Source of the DNA: Gymnogyps californianus | Taxonomy: Eukaryota; Chordata; Aves; Accipitriformes; Cathartidae | Reading direction: 5' to 3' | Length of the DNA: 64,000 nt | Assembly: GCF_018139145.2 (NCBI RefSeq) | Contig: NC_059487.1 | Location: forward strand, 2,439,792-2,503,791 | Shown here: piece after piece, positions 24,401 to 36,358 of the stretch | How positions within the stretch are numbered: the first letter of the stretch is position 1 | Layout of the letters: each line of letters opens with the position of its first letter | Translations under genes and position numbers: made by a program | The notes under the pieces: model-generated | The model's input: the letters and a program-made list of their open reading frames with translations, nothing else | Told to the model about the DNA's origin: nothing | The model's database searches: none

Positions 24401-27060
24401 GGGCGGTTTGGCCCCCAGGAGACTGTGTGTTTTGGAGCCTGGCGCCTCCTGCTTCAACAGCTTTCCCTGAAGCATAGCCTTCTGCACGTCATTCCATCTT
24501 CTGGGGACAGAAACCTGTGTACTTCTCCTGGGGTGCTCCTGGGGATGCTGATGCAGCCAGTGAGAAAGTGATTTCGTTGATGGGATGCATCCATCTACCT
24601 CCAGTCCCTGTGGTTCACAGGTAGGTAAAATGTGTTCCCCTCAAACTGACTATTTTTGCAGAACTTTTTCTGTCACTTTAACAATCTTTCAGCCCTGTTC
24701 ATTAAAGCTATTTGTTACCATCTCTGCTCAGCCTCTGGGCTTGTCTTTCTGCCCAGGACAGGGTTGGGAGGAAACTAGGACCCAGTTCTCACCCTGCTTT
24801 GCAAGGCTGGGAAACAAGTACCCGAAGGAGACTCCCAGCAGCCTTTTCCCCTGCCTCACCTTCGCCCTTCATCACCTGCCTTCCTTAAGCATATTGATTT
24901 TGGAAGACAGTACTGAATTCTGACCATGGTCTCCAAGGCAGCCCAAAATGCATAACCATGTGCAGGACAATACAAACCCAGTGCTTCCAACACGTTCCCA
25001 AGCTGGAAGGCGGCAGCTGCTGAATGCATCGTATACAGGCACTGCCCATGGTGGAAAGAGGCATCGTGGACATCTGCTTGTTATCTGAGAGGGCTGGACA
25101 GTGGTGTAAGAAAAAATGTGTCACTATGGGCATCAGGCTTCTCTGCTCCTGTTCTTATCCTGGCTTAAGCTGTCTGAGATCTCTCTCCCATCTCCTCTGT
25201 CCAAATTCCATCTTTTTCCCCATGAAAACACTGAACCTGAGAGATGCTGCCTGCTCTTTGATGGTGTGAAGAGAAAGAAAAAAGTAAAAAGGAAGCTGGT
25301 GAGCAGGTCATTGGGAGAGGCACCCGTATCGCATCCCACGGCTGTTGAGATGGTGGTGCAGGGGCTGCCAGGGTGCTACTGGCCATCCTCAGAAACAGGA
25401 GCACTGGGGCGGGAGGGGAGGTGACACAGACAGGAGAGGGAGGAGGAAGAGGTCGGCTGGTGGGGTTGGGCAAGAGGAGCTATTTTGGACTTGCCGGGCA
25501 GGAAGAAGCCTGCGTTCAAAAGCAGTATGGGCAGCTGAGGGAGAAGTAAAGCAGCACAAGCTCAATGGCTTGACCCGCGCAGGCTGAACGGACAGAGAGC
25601 GGCTCAGCCACCTCCCGTACAGCTGGCTGCTGCTTTTAGCATCTCTGCATCCTATGCTGATTGCTTTGGGGAAATCACCACTGACTGACAGTTAATGGGA
25701 TCTGGATGTGTTTTATCAGATCCTGAAAGGCCATAAAAGAGGAAACTGAAAGATTATACGAGCCCCAAGGCAGGAAGGCGAGAGACGCTAGCTGTGAGAG
25801 TGCCAGACCAAAGCCACAATTGGTCTCAAGGTAGTTAAAGTCATTAATGACACAACCCAGGATGAACATTTGTACACAACAGTGCTCTTTTCTGAAACAC
25901 AGTCCTCCCGGGCTTTTTGGACCACATCTGCAGATGGAGCAGAAATTGGCAACCGCAATTAGAAAGGCACCTGGGAGACGAGCAGAGTGCTCATGAAATG
26001 CAACGAAGCACCGAAGCAGATCTTCCTGTGTTTCGAGTGCAATTCTGGGTCCTGAGGGTTCAGACCACGAGATCACTATTGACTCCTTTTTGGGTGGCTC
26101 ATGGGAGTGTTGGGAGGCTGGAGCTGGGACCAGTGTTTATCTGTGCATCAGGCCTTACAGGAACCCACTGCTGTAACAAATAAGGGCTGCTTGTTAATAT
26201 ATAACAAGTTACAGAAAGAGCCTAATAAATGTGCATCATGTGCTAAGCACTTAGAGGTGTTTAGCTGAGGACTTATAGGTGCTGGGGTTGAGCACTCATC
26301 ATTCCAGAAGAGAAACAATTCTTTACACACACAAACAGGAGTTTAAATGTAATGCAGACTATAAGCTTACAGATGAAAGGCAGGCAGAAAGCCACTAGAC
26401 CCACATTCAAAACCGGGGATGAGTGGCACATTGCAGGAAAATATAAATGTATTTCACTTGTAGTATGTTGAATAGTATCTGTGACAATATTAGGTTCAAC
26501 CAGACACCTCTAGAGAGGTATATAGATCTTGCCGAAACCTGTGTAAAGAGTGGGACTCATGGCAATGCCCTCTGTTGTACAGGTTTCCTGCAGCCCTGGC
26601 TAGCGAGGGAGGTGTAACAGAAGGTGATAGTTGTATCCATCTCGTATCCAGAGAATGTATTTGCATGATGTTTGTAAAGATAAAATACATTAGCTAGCTG
26701 AAGAAAACGACTTTCAGATGTGCTCAGTGTGGCCTATTTTTGCTCTCAGTAAAGTTAATGGCAAAACTCCAGTTTGTTAGGTAAGAAGAGGCTAGTAGGG
26801 GTCATGCCCAACGCTTTCATCCCCACCCTTCTTTCTAACTATTAAATCACTTACTTACAAACAAAAAAGGACTCCGTTATGCCTGCATACAGCCTACGAG
26901 GCCCCCCCTCCTAGACAACCTTCCTCCAAGAAATTAGATGAGAAAAATATACTGAAAACCATTATTACAGCTTGGATACGACTTTACCGAATAAAATCTC
27001 TAATGTATATTTGACAATCAGACAGTTTCCTGTCCCTGAAAGTCAAACTCATCCTACAAA
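21463..27060. other. Unique non-coding sequence, partly GC-rich, no gene seen
   Basis: The block 21.9-25.6 kb is richer in GC than its flanks and therefore holds many chance open frames on both strands, up to 136 codons (22806-23216, +) and 133 codons (25675-26076, -). None has a recognisable domain, signal peptide or repeat, and none is flanked by splice sites I can defend. Another G-rich patch (GGGGCGGGAGGGG) lies at 25406-25418. The end of the region (25.9-27.06 kb) is more AT-rich. Confidence 0.5.
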
Positions 27061-27393
27061 TCCAGTACCTAAAGGGGGCCTACAAGAAAGCTGGAGAGGG
27101 ACTTTTTACAAGGGCGTATAGTGATAGGATGAGGGGTAATGGCTTTAAACTGAAGGAGGGTAGATTTAGATTAGATGTAAGGAAGAAATTCTTCACTATG
27201 AGGGTGGTGAGGCACTGGCACAGGTTGCCCAGAGAGGCTGTGGATGCCCCATCCCTGGAAGTGTTCAAGGCCAAGTTGGATGGGGCTTTGAGCAACCTGG
27301 TCTAGTGGAAGGTGTCCCTGCCCATGGCAGGGGAGTTGGAACTAGATGATCTTTAAGGTCCCTTCCAACCCAAACCATTCTATGAATCTATGA
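27061..27393 (+). mobile_element. CR1 LINE, 5'-truncated 3' end (relatively young)
   Basis: The segment carries the typical avian CR1 tail. It opens with GGCCTACAAGAAAGCTGGAG, followed by ACTTTTTACAAGGGC, the AGGAAGAAATTCTTCACTATG block, GAGAGGCTGTGGATGCCCC, TTTGAGCAACCTGGTCTAGT and GATCTTTAAGGTCCCTTCCA. It ends in the short repeats CATTCTATGAATCTATGA. CR1 is the dominant non-LTR retrotransposon of birds; most copies are 5'-truncated like this one, about 330 bp. It has no open reading frame and cannot move by itself. The good preservation of the consensus phrases suggests a younger subfamily than the other CR1 pieces in this window; the exact subfamily is not assigned. Confidence 0.95.
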
Positions 27394-28870
27394 AATAGTT
27401 TGGACCTGACTTTTTGAGCTGTCAAGTATCTGAAAACCCAAGGAAAAACTCAGCTGTTCAGCACTATGGAAAATCAAACTCATTAATGCACTTTTCTCCC
27501 CCTTCCAAAAATGAAAAAAATAATTTAAGATATTTGGAAACAATACCATTCTTCAACATAAACTGTGGATTACAGTTCAGAAAGAAAACAGAAAGGACGG
27601 GAGCAAAATGTTATTTAAATTTGTGTCGTGTCATTTTTCTCTTGCTATTAAATTCAACGGAAAACAAAGTCCACTATAATCAGGAGCAATTGTTATGGTA
27701 GAAACGTTTATAAGGTACAATGAATATAAATGGCCCACATTTCCTTGAGCAGAGTGAAGGAAAATACTGTTAAAAATAGTTTCTTAGAGGCTTTGGCAAT
27801 AAACCCAGTACTGAGGACCTATTGAACCCAAACAAGCAGAGCTCCTGGTATGCAGGGAAGGGCCACCAATTTTGCAGTCAAGAGCTAAAGAGGATCTTTA
27901 GGCAATATGTTGCCATTAAAATCACTTACCAAAGTCCCAGTAGCACTATTTATGCCTTTGGAAGGACCAACAGAGTTAAAATTAATAGGCTGTCTGCTCT
28001 CTGCAGCCTGAACCAAGCTGTGGAGTTCAGCCCTTGGTGCTGGTTATTTCACTTGCAGGGGAGAAGTTTGGGCTGTTCATTTTTGGCATCTTGGATGTCA
28101 GGGCCAGCCTTTTACTGTGGGAGACACCCTTAGGGAAATGTGACTCAGGGTCAGACTAACATTTGGACTGAATGACCAAACTCTTGTTCAAACCCCTTTT
28201 TCTCCAAGAACAAAAGCTCTTCCTTCAGACTTAAAACGGAGCAGCTGATGGCAGCGTGGGCTGGAGCCTTTCTGGGCAGTCGAGCACGATGGAACAGGTC
28301 TAGATCAGCCTCCTGACCCAGCCTCTCAAAGCTCAGCATCTCCTCTGTCAATGAGAAGTGACATATCTGAATGAAAGAAATATAGTTCTTCAGTGCTTCG
28401 TTGCTCCACATTACCACCAGACACTAATTTGGGCTGTTTATGGAGCGGGGTGCCATAAGCCAACCCAGGGTGCACAGCATCACTGTACAGACCAGTGGCT
28501 GCAGGTGTCCTGCTGTCCTGGGTATGGTACGCTCTGCCTTGTTCCCCTTGGATCTCGATCCAGCTATTTCCAGCTCTTTCTGCTCACAGGAAGGAGATTT
28601 TTAGTCCAGAATCTGTAATGAGTTCCTAGGAAGAGCACAGATGCAAACCCTGCTAGCTAAGCCAAAGGAGACTAGAATACCTGACAACGAGGGCTCGGAA
28701 GAGGACCTTGGGGAGTCTCCAAAAACAAGGGCCTGAACATCTGTGAAACGGGGGACAGGGAGGGACGACTTGAGTGGCCTGTCTGTGCTTGTTTCTGTGA
28801 GCTGTCACCACTCAAGAGTGTCACCAGCGTTATGGTCTGAGCTGGGCTGAGAAAACAAAAGCACATTAAC
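27394..28870. other. Unique non-coding sequence, no gene seen
   Basis: No coding exon, RNA gene or repeat is recognised. Open frames up to about 103 codons with no recognisable product. Confidence 0.5.
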
Positions 28871-28879
28871 GGAGGACAA

Positions 28880-29255
28880 TCTTCTCTCGATTTCCCAAAT
28901 CACTGGCTATCACCACGTTGACTTAATTAATTGTTAACAACTATGTAATTAAGCAGTAACATAAATGATTCCCTCTTGGTGCTGATGAAGATAATGAATA
29001 ACAATCATGGCTGCTTTGTTTCACAGCACTAATCTGTTTTGAAATATACATTGATTTTATTTTGATTAGGACTAAACCTAGTTTCCACTCTGCAAATAAA
29101 CCTCTCTGATTTGAGTAAATTGCTGTTGGCATTTACATTATGATAATCAGCTCAGAATCCGTCTGATCAGCTGCTTTCTTACTGTGTGTCATTTGCTTAC
29201 TTCTTAGTCCACTATAATTATGATGTTGTACTTCGGAATATTTAATTATGGCTTC
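28880..29255. promoter_or_regulatory. Candidate conserved non-coding element, AT-rich
   Basis: The block is dense in homeodomain-type TAAT cores: ACTTAATTAATTGTTAACAA, GTAATTAAGC, TATAATTATG and TTTAATTATGG. It includes an HNF1-like near-palindrome, TTAATTAATTGTTAAC, at 28923-28938, and lacks repeat or coding structure. This texture is typical of vertebrate developmental enhancers in gene deserts. Conservation cannot be measured here, so the call is an inference from motif density. Confidence 0.3.
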
Positions 29256-29690
29256 TTTTCTTCTTTACTCTATGATTCACATTTTCCCCATCACCGTCAT
29301 TATCCATGAAGTACTTCATAACTCTGCAAGCCCCACGCTGGCTCATGCAGGCTCGTTCTCAAGAGCTGATTTCACACCGGTGCCTCTGACAGTGCTGCAG
29401 ATGACCTGGTGGGCTGTCTTCCCCAAGGAAAACTCAGTTTCAAGGCTCTGGCAAGAATGGAAATTTGTGAAGACTCCAAAGAAAAACAAAAATCACATGT
29501 TCGTTTTGCACTGAAACTCCATTTCCTGTTATTTTCCTGACCCCTTTGGAAAATCCCAGGAGTTGGAACCTGGTAGCAAACTGCCTCAAAAATACTTTCT
29601 AATTATTTCACTTGTGCCCACAGAGCTGCTCCTGCCTCTGTCCCAGCCTCCCTGTTACTCCATGCTCAGCCCCATGCCACAGAGGGGCAG
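29256..29690. other. Unique non-coding sequence
   Basis: No gene or repeat recognised; an open frame of 88 codons (29248-29514, +) has no recognisable product. Confidence 0.5.
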
Positions 29691-29752
29691 GTCGCTGTTG
29701 AGCGCAGCAGAGGTGGGTGCCTGGGTTTGGATCCCAGATCAGACACCAATAT
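29691..29752 (+). repeat. MIR-like SINE head remnant
   Basis: The phrase GTGCCTGGGTTTGGATCCCAG resembles the tRNA-derived head of a MIR SINE. The B-box-like GGTTTGGATCC at 29724-29734 compares with the consensus GGTTCGANTCC. No matching A box is convincing, and no cloverleaf can be drawn, so it is not an intact tRNA gene. The copy is short and old. Confidence 0.45.
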
Positions 29753-31394
29753 TGTAGGTACAATCACTGTACTCAAGTATTTCATTAGAAACGGCTACAT
29801 TTTTCACGCTGTTTTTAGGGCAGAGTGCATATCTGGCAACACTGAGATATTTTTTCATCTCAGTGTTGAACCCTTCATTTGAATTATTCACAACAGTCCG
29901 TTCTGGCATTTTCTACATGACACTTTTTCCTGTTTGAAATTACTTCTCTTTTTTTAATTCAATGTTTATTTTGATTTTTTTTAAGAGGAGAAGCACATCC
30001 TTTTCATCAACTCTGTTTTCAGATTTTCCATTTCAAATGATCACAAAAGATATGTTTTTCTTTTGAACTGGAAGACAACTTATGTCCAGAGCAGCCCAGC
30101 AATTAAATAAATTTTTTGTCCCGGTAAGTTTAACCAATATTTTTATGCTGTTCCTGTGGCAAAATGTTTCAATCATTCTTTGTTGTGATACTTCTCCCAT
30201 CACCTTAAGCCAAACTATCCAACCAGAAGTTTATTTCTGATGTTCAAAAATACTTTAAGTTCTCCAATATCCTAGACTAGGAACGCTGCTGGCCTCAACC
30301 CGGGAGGAGGTGCTGGGGAGGGGGTGCATTACCTCCTGCTGCCTTAATTTGAGAAGTCAGTACAGCATCTCTCCTTAAAACTTTGTTCCCTTCTTTTACT
30401 GATCTCTCCTCCTTTCCCAGACTCTGCTCCAGCCCTCCCCGTGATTGTCAGCACTGCAGGGAGGCAGGGAAGCGGCAGGATGGATAGCCCGGAGGGGTCC
30501 CGAGTCCAACCCTTGGCTGCCTCATCCTTCCCTGCTGCATTTCGTCACAGGTATGTGCCTGGAGAGAGGCACACAGCCACAACAGGGTGGTCACTGTCGG
30601 GATTAAGTGGCTCCTGTTAAGCTCAGCATCACGCTTTGACTACTGATGCTGCTTTAACATGGTGCCAGTATGCTCAGGATGTCCTCTGCACGCTGTGGTG
30701 ATATGCAGCAACACAGGGTGAAGAACTTAGTAGCTGTAGAAAACCAGTCCTGAGGCCACGCACAAAGAGTAGTCCAGCATCGTGTGGGGGAGAGGGGCCG
30801 CCCTAAAGAAACACAGACCTCCCCAGGCAGGCAGGTCACAAGAACCATCGTCACCTCACAGGCACCCAAAGCTGCCCTTGCCTGAGCACCTGAGTGCAGG
30901 AGAGAGCATCTTCATTGGAAACAAGAGGACTGGAGTCTGCCACAGCTATTTCAGATCTCTAAAGCCTGGGCTGTGGTCTCATATAAGCAAAGTCCGCCAG
31001 CATCGCTAGGGCAGCCCTTTCCACCAGAGGAGGACTGGGCCAGGGAGTTATGGACATTGTGTTTCACCCCCAAAACCAGGAAACCTAAAAATTGTCTTAG
31101 GAATTGGTTGTAAAAATAATTTCAATCAGCTAGTCCATCCTATCAACTTAGACTCGTTCCTGCAGGGAACAAGAACCCATTTTCTTTCAGAAATGGGCTT
31201 CTGGAAAATTTCAGTATCTAAGGATGAAGCATATAGCCTGATCTGCAGCTAGATCATGTCAGCTGCTCATTTACGTGGAAATGGATGGGAAACAAGGGGT
31301 GCTTTTTCTCAACAACGGCCACCATTTCATCATCGTGCAGCCCCACCAGTACATCCAAGAGAGATTTAGGACCAAAATGGCACCATAATTCTCA
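29753..31394. other. Unique non-coding sequence with one hairpin
   Basis: No gene is seen. A T-rich stretch (29.9-30.1 kb) is followed by mixed sequence. The 12-bp hairpin at 29837-29868 is listed separately. Confidence 0.5.
29837..29868. repeat. Perfect 12-bp inverted repeat (hairpin)
   Basis: The arms CAACACTGAGAT (29837-29848) and ATCTCAGTGTTG (29857-29868) are exact reverse complements separated by 8 bases, ATTTTTTC. The stem is too short for a typical pre-microRNA. On the plus strand the T-run lies in the loop, not after the stem. It may be a chance or template-switch palindrome. Confidence 0.85.
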
Positions 31395-31472
31395 TTGTTC
31401 AGGTCTGGAAACTGAGACACAGCACAACACAATCACTCGTCCAGCACTGGGACTGACATCCTGTGTCTTTTC
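31395..31472 (-). repeat. MIR-like SINE remnant
   Basis: AGGTCTGGAAACTGAGACAC, then ATCACTCGTCCAGCACTGGG and ACTGACATCCTGTGTC, follow the order of the reverse complement of a MIR core: 'gaggaaactgaggcac', 'cagagctgggact', 'aaccc...tct'. The resemblance is degenerate but collinear over about 75 bases. Confidence 0.5.
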
Positions 31473-33549
31473 CAAAAGAGCAGCACGTAGTCAGAGGAAG
31501 AACGGTTTCCACCCACTTAAATGTGCCTACCATATCACTAGGAAGAGTGGGTTAGACACTGTGATCAAAGTGAACAGCAGAGAGATGGTATGGCCATTCA
31601 AGCAGAAAGCCGAGTTCTATAATTTGAATCATTTATGGCCTGGGGCATGCAGAAGCAAGCTTAATGCATAGTGAGGGGCGTCACAGAGAAAAAGAGGCTT
31701 TGAAAAATGCAAAGCCAAACTGCAAACATTCAGGGAAATCTGAACCTTTCACTTCAAAGCATTTAAAGTCAGTGTTAAAAGGCTATTTCTAGAAAGGTTT
31801 CCATTCTGTCGCCTGTTGTGCGTAATCTTTGTTTAACTCAAATTCCTTCTCAGACACAATTTTTTTATATCATGCTTGAGCTCTGCCGCTGATTCTGGGA
31901 GAAGACGTGTCGTGTCTGCGAACAGACAATACCACAAGGTACTGCTGGAGTTGTAAGGACATACAGGCCCTGCCGACACATCCTGAGGCTACTGCTCTCC
32001 ATACCGACGCTGTGTTCTTCAAAAAACTGCACCACTTTCCTGAGTTGTTGCCTGTCGAATCCAGAGCCTGGTCTAGCTGGGAAGCAACAGCGGAGGGGGC
32101 AAGAGGTATGAATTTTAGCTTTGGTTTCCCACCTGCACATTACATCAGCATGGATCTGAGGCTGAGAGCAGGACAAGAGCAATGACAGCCAGAAGCTAGC
32201 CAGAGTTTGGGTAGGGCAGGCTAACGTCTGCCTGCATTTATGTAGAAGTGCAACAAAAGAGGGAAAGGGAAAGAGCAGGAAATAAAGGGAGTTAATATTT
32301 CAGAAGCATGTAATTTCTCATTGCTTTCGGCACAATTTCATATCTTCAGCTTTGCTTTGGAGTCTAGTTTGAGAGATCTCAAGGATCCGAAGCAGTGTAG
32401 TTTTACTGGCAAGCTCAGGAAAGCAATATTTTATGACTTCTATTTAACATGTCCCAAGAAAACTCATTTCTCTTCTTCTGGAGCAGAGCGCTGGAAATGT
32501 AGCTGATTCCAAGCTTGGACTCATTGCAAGAGGCGTAGAGGGAGATGTTCTGCAGTCAGCCTGGATGGTCTTTAACCTCTAAGACTGAGGGTCTAGCTTT
32601 TATTTCTTATGACCAAGCCAAACCAAACCTTAAAGTCTGGAGCCTCTAAATTAACAGCTCTTTGAAATCTGGATTGGTGCTCTACTTTTCTGGAGGTCTC
32701 TGGCTTGTCTATGAAAATTTTAAGTGAAAAAATAGAGCAACCTGAGTCATAATCACAAGGGCACTTTTCAAGCATTTGGCGAAACAGTATTTTGCATTTA
32801 CCAGGCTTTTTACTATTAGCTGCAGAAAGGGTAAACCTGCAAAGCCCTCGTGCGCCAATGCTCCCATGGCAGCCCTCTGCTCTGAGACAAAACCCATGGT
32901 ACTGAAATCCCATCCCGGTTTCTAAACAGATGGCAATGGCACGGGGTCTCTGCGCAGCAAACAGACACATTCCCAGCCTGCTGCATGGCCAGAGAAAGGG
33001 ATGGCTTTACTTCCTTTGATCGTCAGTATTAATCAAGCATTAAAGTGAAGGACAAGCAGATTTTGCTGATTTAATGGATAATTCCAGCTCGTTTGGTCCA
33101 TCTAATTCAAACTATTAGAACAGAATCTGAAGTGACTACTGACTGTCCCTGCTTATCTTTGTCAATAGCTTTAGTTACAGGTCAATGCAGGTAACCAGTT
33201 TTCAAGGGACTCTTAAAAATAGCAGGAGTTTCTATTTACATGTACTTTTTTCATTTGTAAATACTCTCTTTAATACCCTCATTATTGCTATTAAGGGATT
33301 TTTTTGTTTGTGGGGTTTTTTTTCCCTGCAAAATTAAATCTTTTCTTTCTTTCTCATTATGGAAGTAATTTCTTCCACCTCCTAATTGAACCTCTAATGA
33401 CATACTTAAGAACTATGCCTTGTTAAGGCACTCTTCTTACTGAAATAGTTTGTAAAGGAGGGGAATGAGCATTGTGACTATTGACTAGGCTTAAGACAAG
33501 CCTATGAGTGATCCTGATTAATGTGGTCATTGCTTGATCAGGAGAAAAT
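31473..33549. other. Unique non-coding sequence, no gene seen
   Basis: No coding exon or RNA gene is recognised. Open frames up to about 128 codons (31285-31671, +) overlap the preceding SINE remnant or have no recognisable product. T-rich tracts occur near 33300-33330. Confidence 0.5.
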
Positions 33550-33621
33550 GATGGGCAAAGGACTTTTGCCCATCCAAGGAATGGATGGGCAACCATTCCT
33601 TGGATGAATCATCCAAGGAAT
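33550..33621. repeat. Cluster of three overlapping palindromes
   Basis: Three inverted repeats follow each other within 72 bases and share arms. First, GATGGGCAAA (33550-33559) pairs with TTTGCCCATC (33565-33574). Second, CATCCAAGGAATGG (33571-33584) pairs with CCATTCCTTGGATG (33593-33606). Third, ATTCCTTGGATGA (33595-33607) pairs with TCATCCAAGGAAT (33609-33621) around a single A. All arms are perfect. The middle arm CCATTCCTTGGATG is thus complementary to the sequences on both sides. Such shared-arm structure is what repeated template switching at a replication fork would leave; that origin is inferred. It could extrude as a cruciform. Confidence 0.9.
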
Positions 33622-35279
33622 ATTCTTTTACAGCAGAAACACTGCACACTCCTTTTTTCCTGTGCACACAAACATAAAAGTACAAGTGCAACCTACAGAG
33701 AATTTATAGACAGAGACATGCTGCTTAGTTTATCAAATAGAACATATTTAAACCTCAACAATCTTCCACAAAGCAGAAGGGAAATATGATTGTCTCTGAC
33801 AAATTAATGACCTTTGACAGTTCTGCACATAGGTGAAATGGTTCTCAGACTAAAAGCACAGGCATCAAAGGTAGTAGTGGAAGTTTAGACTTTATAGTGG
33901 GCTCTTTATATGATGAGGTCCATCCAGTAAAAAAACCTCACAACATCCCATGGCTCAGTGTGAAGCAAATTTAGGACCACCCGCGCAGAGACATCACAAC
34001 TTTCACCGAGCTGCCCCTGTAGAAAACACAAAGTAGGAACTTCTGCTCCCAAATATCTCACTCCCACCACTTGAGCAGGAAGAGAAGTCAAGCAAAGGGC
34101 CAGCAGGTCCTTTTACCTCTCCTGGGAGACATTATCCTTTACATTGTCTCCTGGGAACATAGGCCTGTTTTATGGACAGCAGAACACATTTTGTTCATTC
34201 AGGTAGGTCATGGGATAATGACGTGCAAGCTCTGGACTGAAGACCAAGTCTCTTCGGAATGCTTTTAAACTTGCAGATGAAGATTATGTGTAAAGTAAAA
34301 TGGGTACATAGGCACAACTGCTGCAGTAATGAAGGAGCTGGTGCATTTGAACTTATAAGAAATCAGCTGTGTTGCATACGGTCCTTAACTTCTCTGAAAC
34401 TCAGGAGCTACATTTATCCTGAAAGACAAATCATATGTATATTCCATGGATTGTAAATATAAGGATGATTTAAGAGCTTCGTAGACTTATGAGACATCTT
34501 ATCTAGGCTGGTAAGTTAGGGCTTGTCTATCCTCATCAGTATGGTTGATCTTAAGGTCACCTCAAAGCCTAGTCCTGCAAAATTCTTGACCTGACTCCAG
34601 GCTGCAGTCTTCCCAGAATGAGACCAGTTCTTCCCCATTCACATGCCATCTCCATGCCTCTCTGCCATGGGATTGGGGCACATCTGGGCCCGCAGTTTTC
34701 AAGCACAGGAAGTTCTCCAGCAGTGATCCTGCAGCTCCCTCCATCTCACTGCTAGTCCTGTTGCATCCCACCTCATGCTGGTGAGTAGATACAAGCCTGT
34801 AGCAAAGACAGTCCACAGAGCAAGGCTTCCCAAAGGCATCTGGGATACATTTGACTGTGCACTTTAGAAATAAGGAGCTTAGTGTGAGTATCTTTCGTGC
34901 AAGGAACAATACCAGTAAATGTAGGTGACATATACTCAGGACACATGAGGATGACCTCAAATTCCAACTTTATGTATGGTAAAGGAGGATGACACTATTT
35001 GAGGGGAACTTGGATTGGGGTTGCTATGGCTGTGTCTGGGAAAAAATAATGTTTAGTGGTTTTGGAAGGGTATAAAGAACCCAAAGTCCTGTGTCCTGAC
35101 TGCACATTAGCTTGCGATGGGGACCTCACAGTAGTCTGTTTGCTTCCCTAAGCTTCAACACCTAAACAGAAAATACTGAGAGAAACACAGTTCAAGAGGT
35201 GCCCAAACAAATGTAGATGTTCTTATTTGGCTATGTCTTAGTGAACTTCATTGTATGGCACCTACAGCACAAGCTGATG
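33622..35279. other. Unique non-coding sequence, no gene seen
   Basis: No exon, RNA gene or repeat is recognised. Open frames up to 132 codons (34562-34960, -) show no recognisable protein. Confidence 0.5.
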
Positions 35280-36200
35280 AAATCTTGGAAGCATCGGCCA
35301 TTAGTTTCAAGGATTCACTGAGGGTCTGTAAGGTACTGGAAAACTTGAAAGACAGTAGACATCTTTAAATGCCAGTCTTTGAAATGTTAAGTAAGAAGAC
35401 AGAGAGTTAGAAGCTTTCTTACAAACCTATATAACTTCAATTTTCAGAAAACACTGAACTGGATAATCAAATAGACTATCTGTGAGCTCACAGAAGAGTA
35501 TAAAGAGATAAGTAACAGTCTGTGTGGATTTGTCAAGAAAAAATATGTCAAACTAATCTAATTTTCATTTATGACAGTGCAAAAAGCTTTGTGGACAGAG
35601 AAGAAACAGACGATGTCATAGATCTTGATTTTAGGAAGGCTTTCGACACTGTCTCCCATGACACTTTCATGAGCTAGAAAAATATCATCTAGGTGAATAT
35701 ATTATTGGGTAGTTGCAAAACTGGTTAGAAAATTATAGATGGAGTAATCATTGACAGATTACTGTCAAAATAGGAAGCTTACTATACGGACTAAGCTTTC
35801 AGCACTCTCATTAATGGTCCCGATGATGGAACAGAGAAAACACATTTCAAGCTGTCTGACACCACTGCTTGGAAAGACTGCCGGTATTTTGGATGACTAG
35901 ACTTACAAATGAACTTCACAAATTCATAGCTGAGTTGGAGATGACCTGAAAAAAAGCGATGCTACTTGGTAGGGATAAGTACCTCTGGAAAGCAATAGTC
36001 AGCTATATGAATTCAAGATGAGGAACAATTGGCTGATGAGCAGATCTGAATGAAAATCTCTGAGATTATCGTGGATCAGGTGCTCAGCGGGTGTCAACAA
36101 TATCACTGTTGGGAGAAGGCAAGCCCCACTCCACACACTTAACTGGGAACTGTGAGGCATGTCAAGAAGCTCTTCCACGTAGCTTATCTTTTAGGCTTTG
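35280..36200 (+). mobile_element. Ancient CR1-type LINE, reverse-transcriptase region, decayed
   Basis: The segment follows CR1 ORF2 in order. It begins with AAGGATTCACTGAGGGTCTG and an AATAAGAG-like block. Then come GTGTGGATTTGTCAAGAAAA and CAAACTAATCTAATTTTCAT. The stretch 35621-35673 translates as DLDFRKAFDTVSHD before a TAG stop at 35674-35676. Aspartate-x-phenylalanine followed by KAFD is the metal-binding motif A neighbourhood of CR1/L2-type reverse transcriptases. Downstream traces (TCATTAATGGTCCCGATGA, TCAACAATATCACTGTTGGG) match the later part of the same frame. Stops and frameshifts throughout show it is long dead. Divergence is clearly greater than for the CR1 ends at 27 and 46 kb, suggesting an early-amniote or early-avian subfamily. 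Ends are approximate. Confidence 0.8.
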
Positions 36201-36319
36201 GACACATAAGGTTAATGTTCAGCCAGTCGTCTTGTCCCTACATAAAACACAGTATTCCTTAAAATGATTTATCCTCAACTTAGCAGTGGCAAATTTAGCT
36301 TTGAACATATTGGGCTTGA

Positions 36320-36358
36320 GAAGGAAAAGGAAGGCAAGGCAAGGGAAGGCAAGGCAAG
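36320..36358. repeat. AAGGC-type short tandem repeat
   Basis: About eight imperfect units of AAGGC/AAGGG/AAGG form an all-purine-rich tract with C interruptions. A local minisatellite-like expansion. Confidence 0.8.

Noticed and set aside
29724..29734. tRNA-like B box (GGTTTGGATCC)
   Set aside because: No acceptor or anticodon stem and no A box; better explained as a MIR SINE head.
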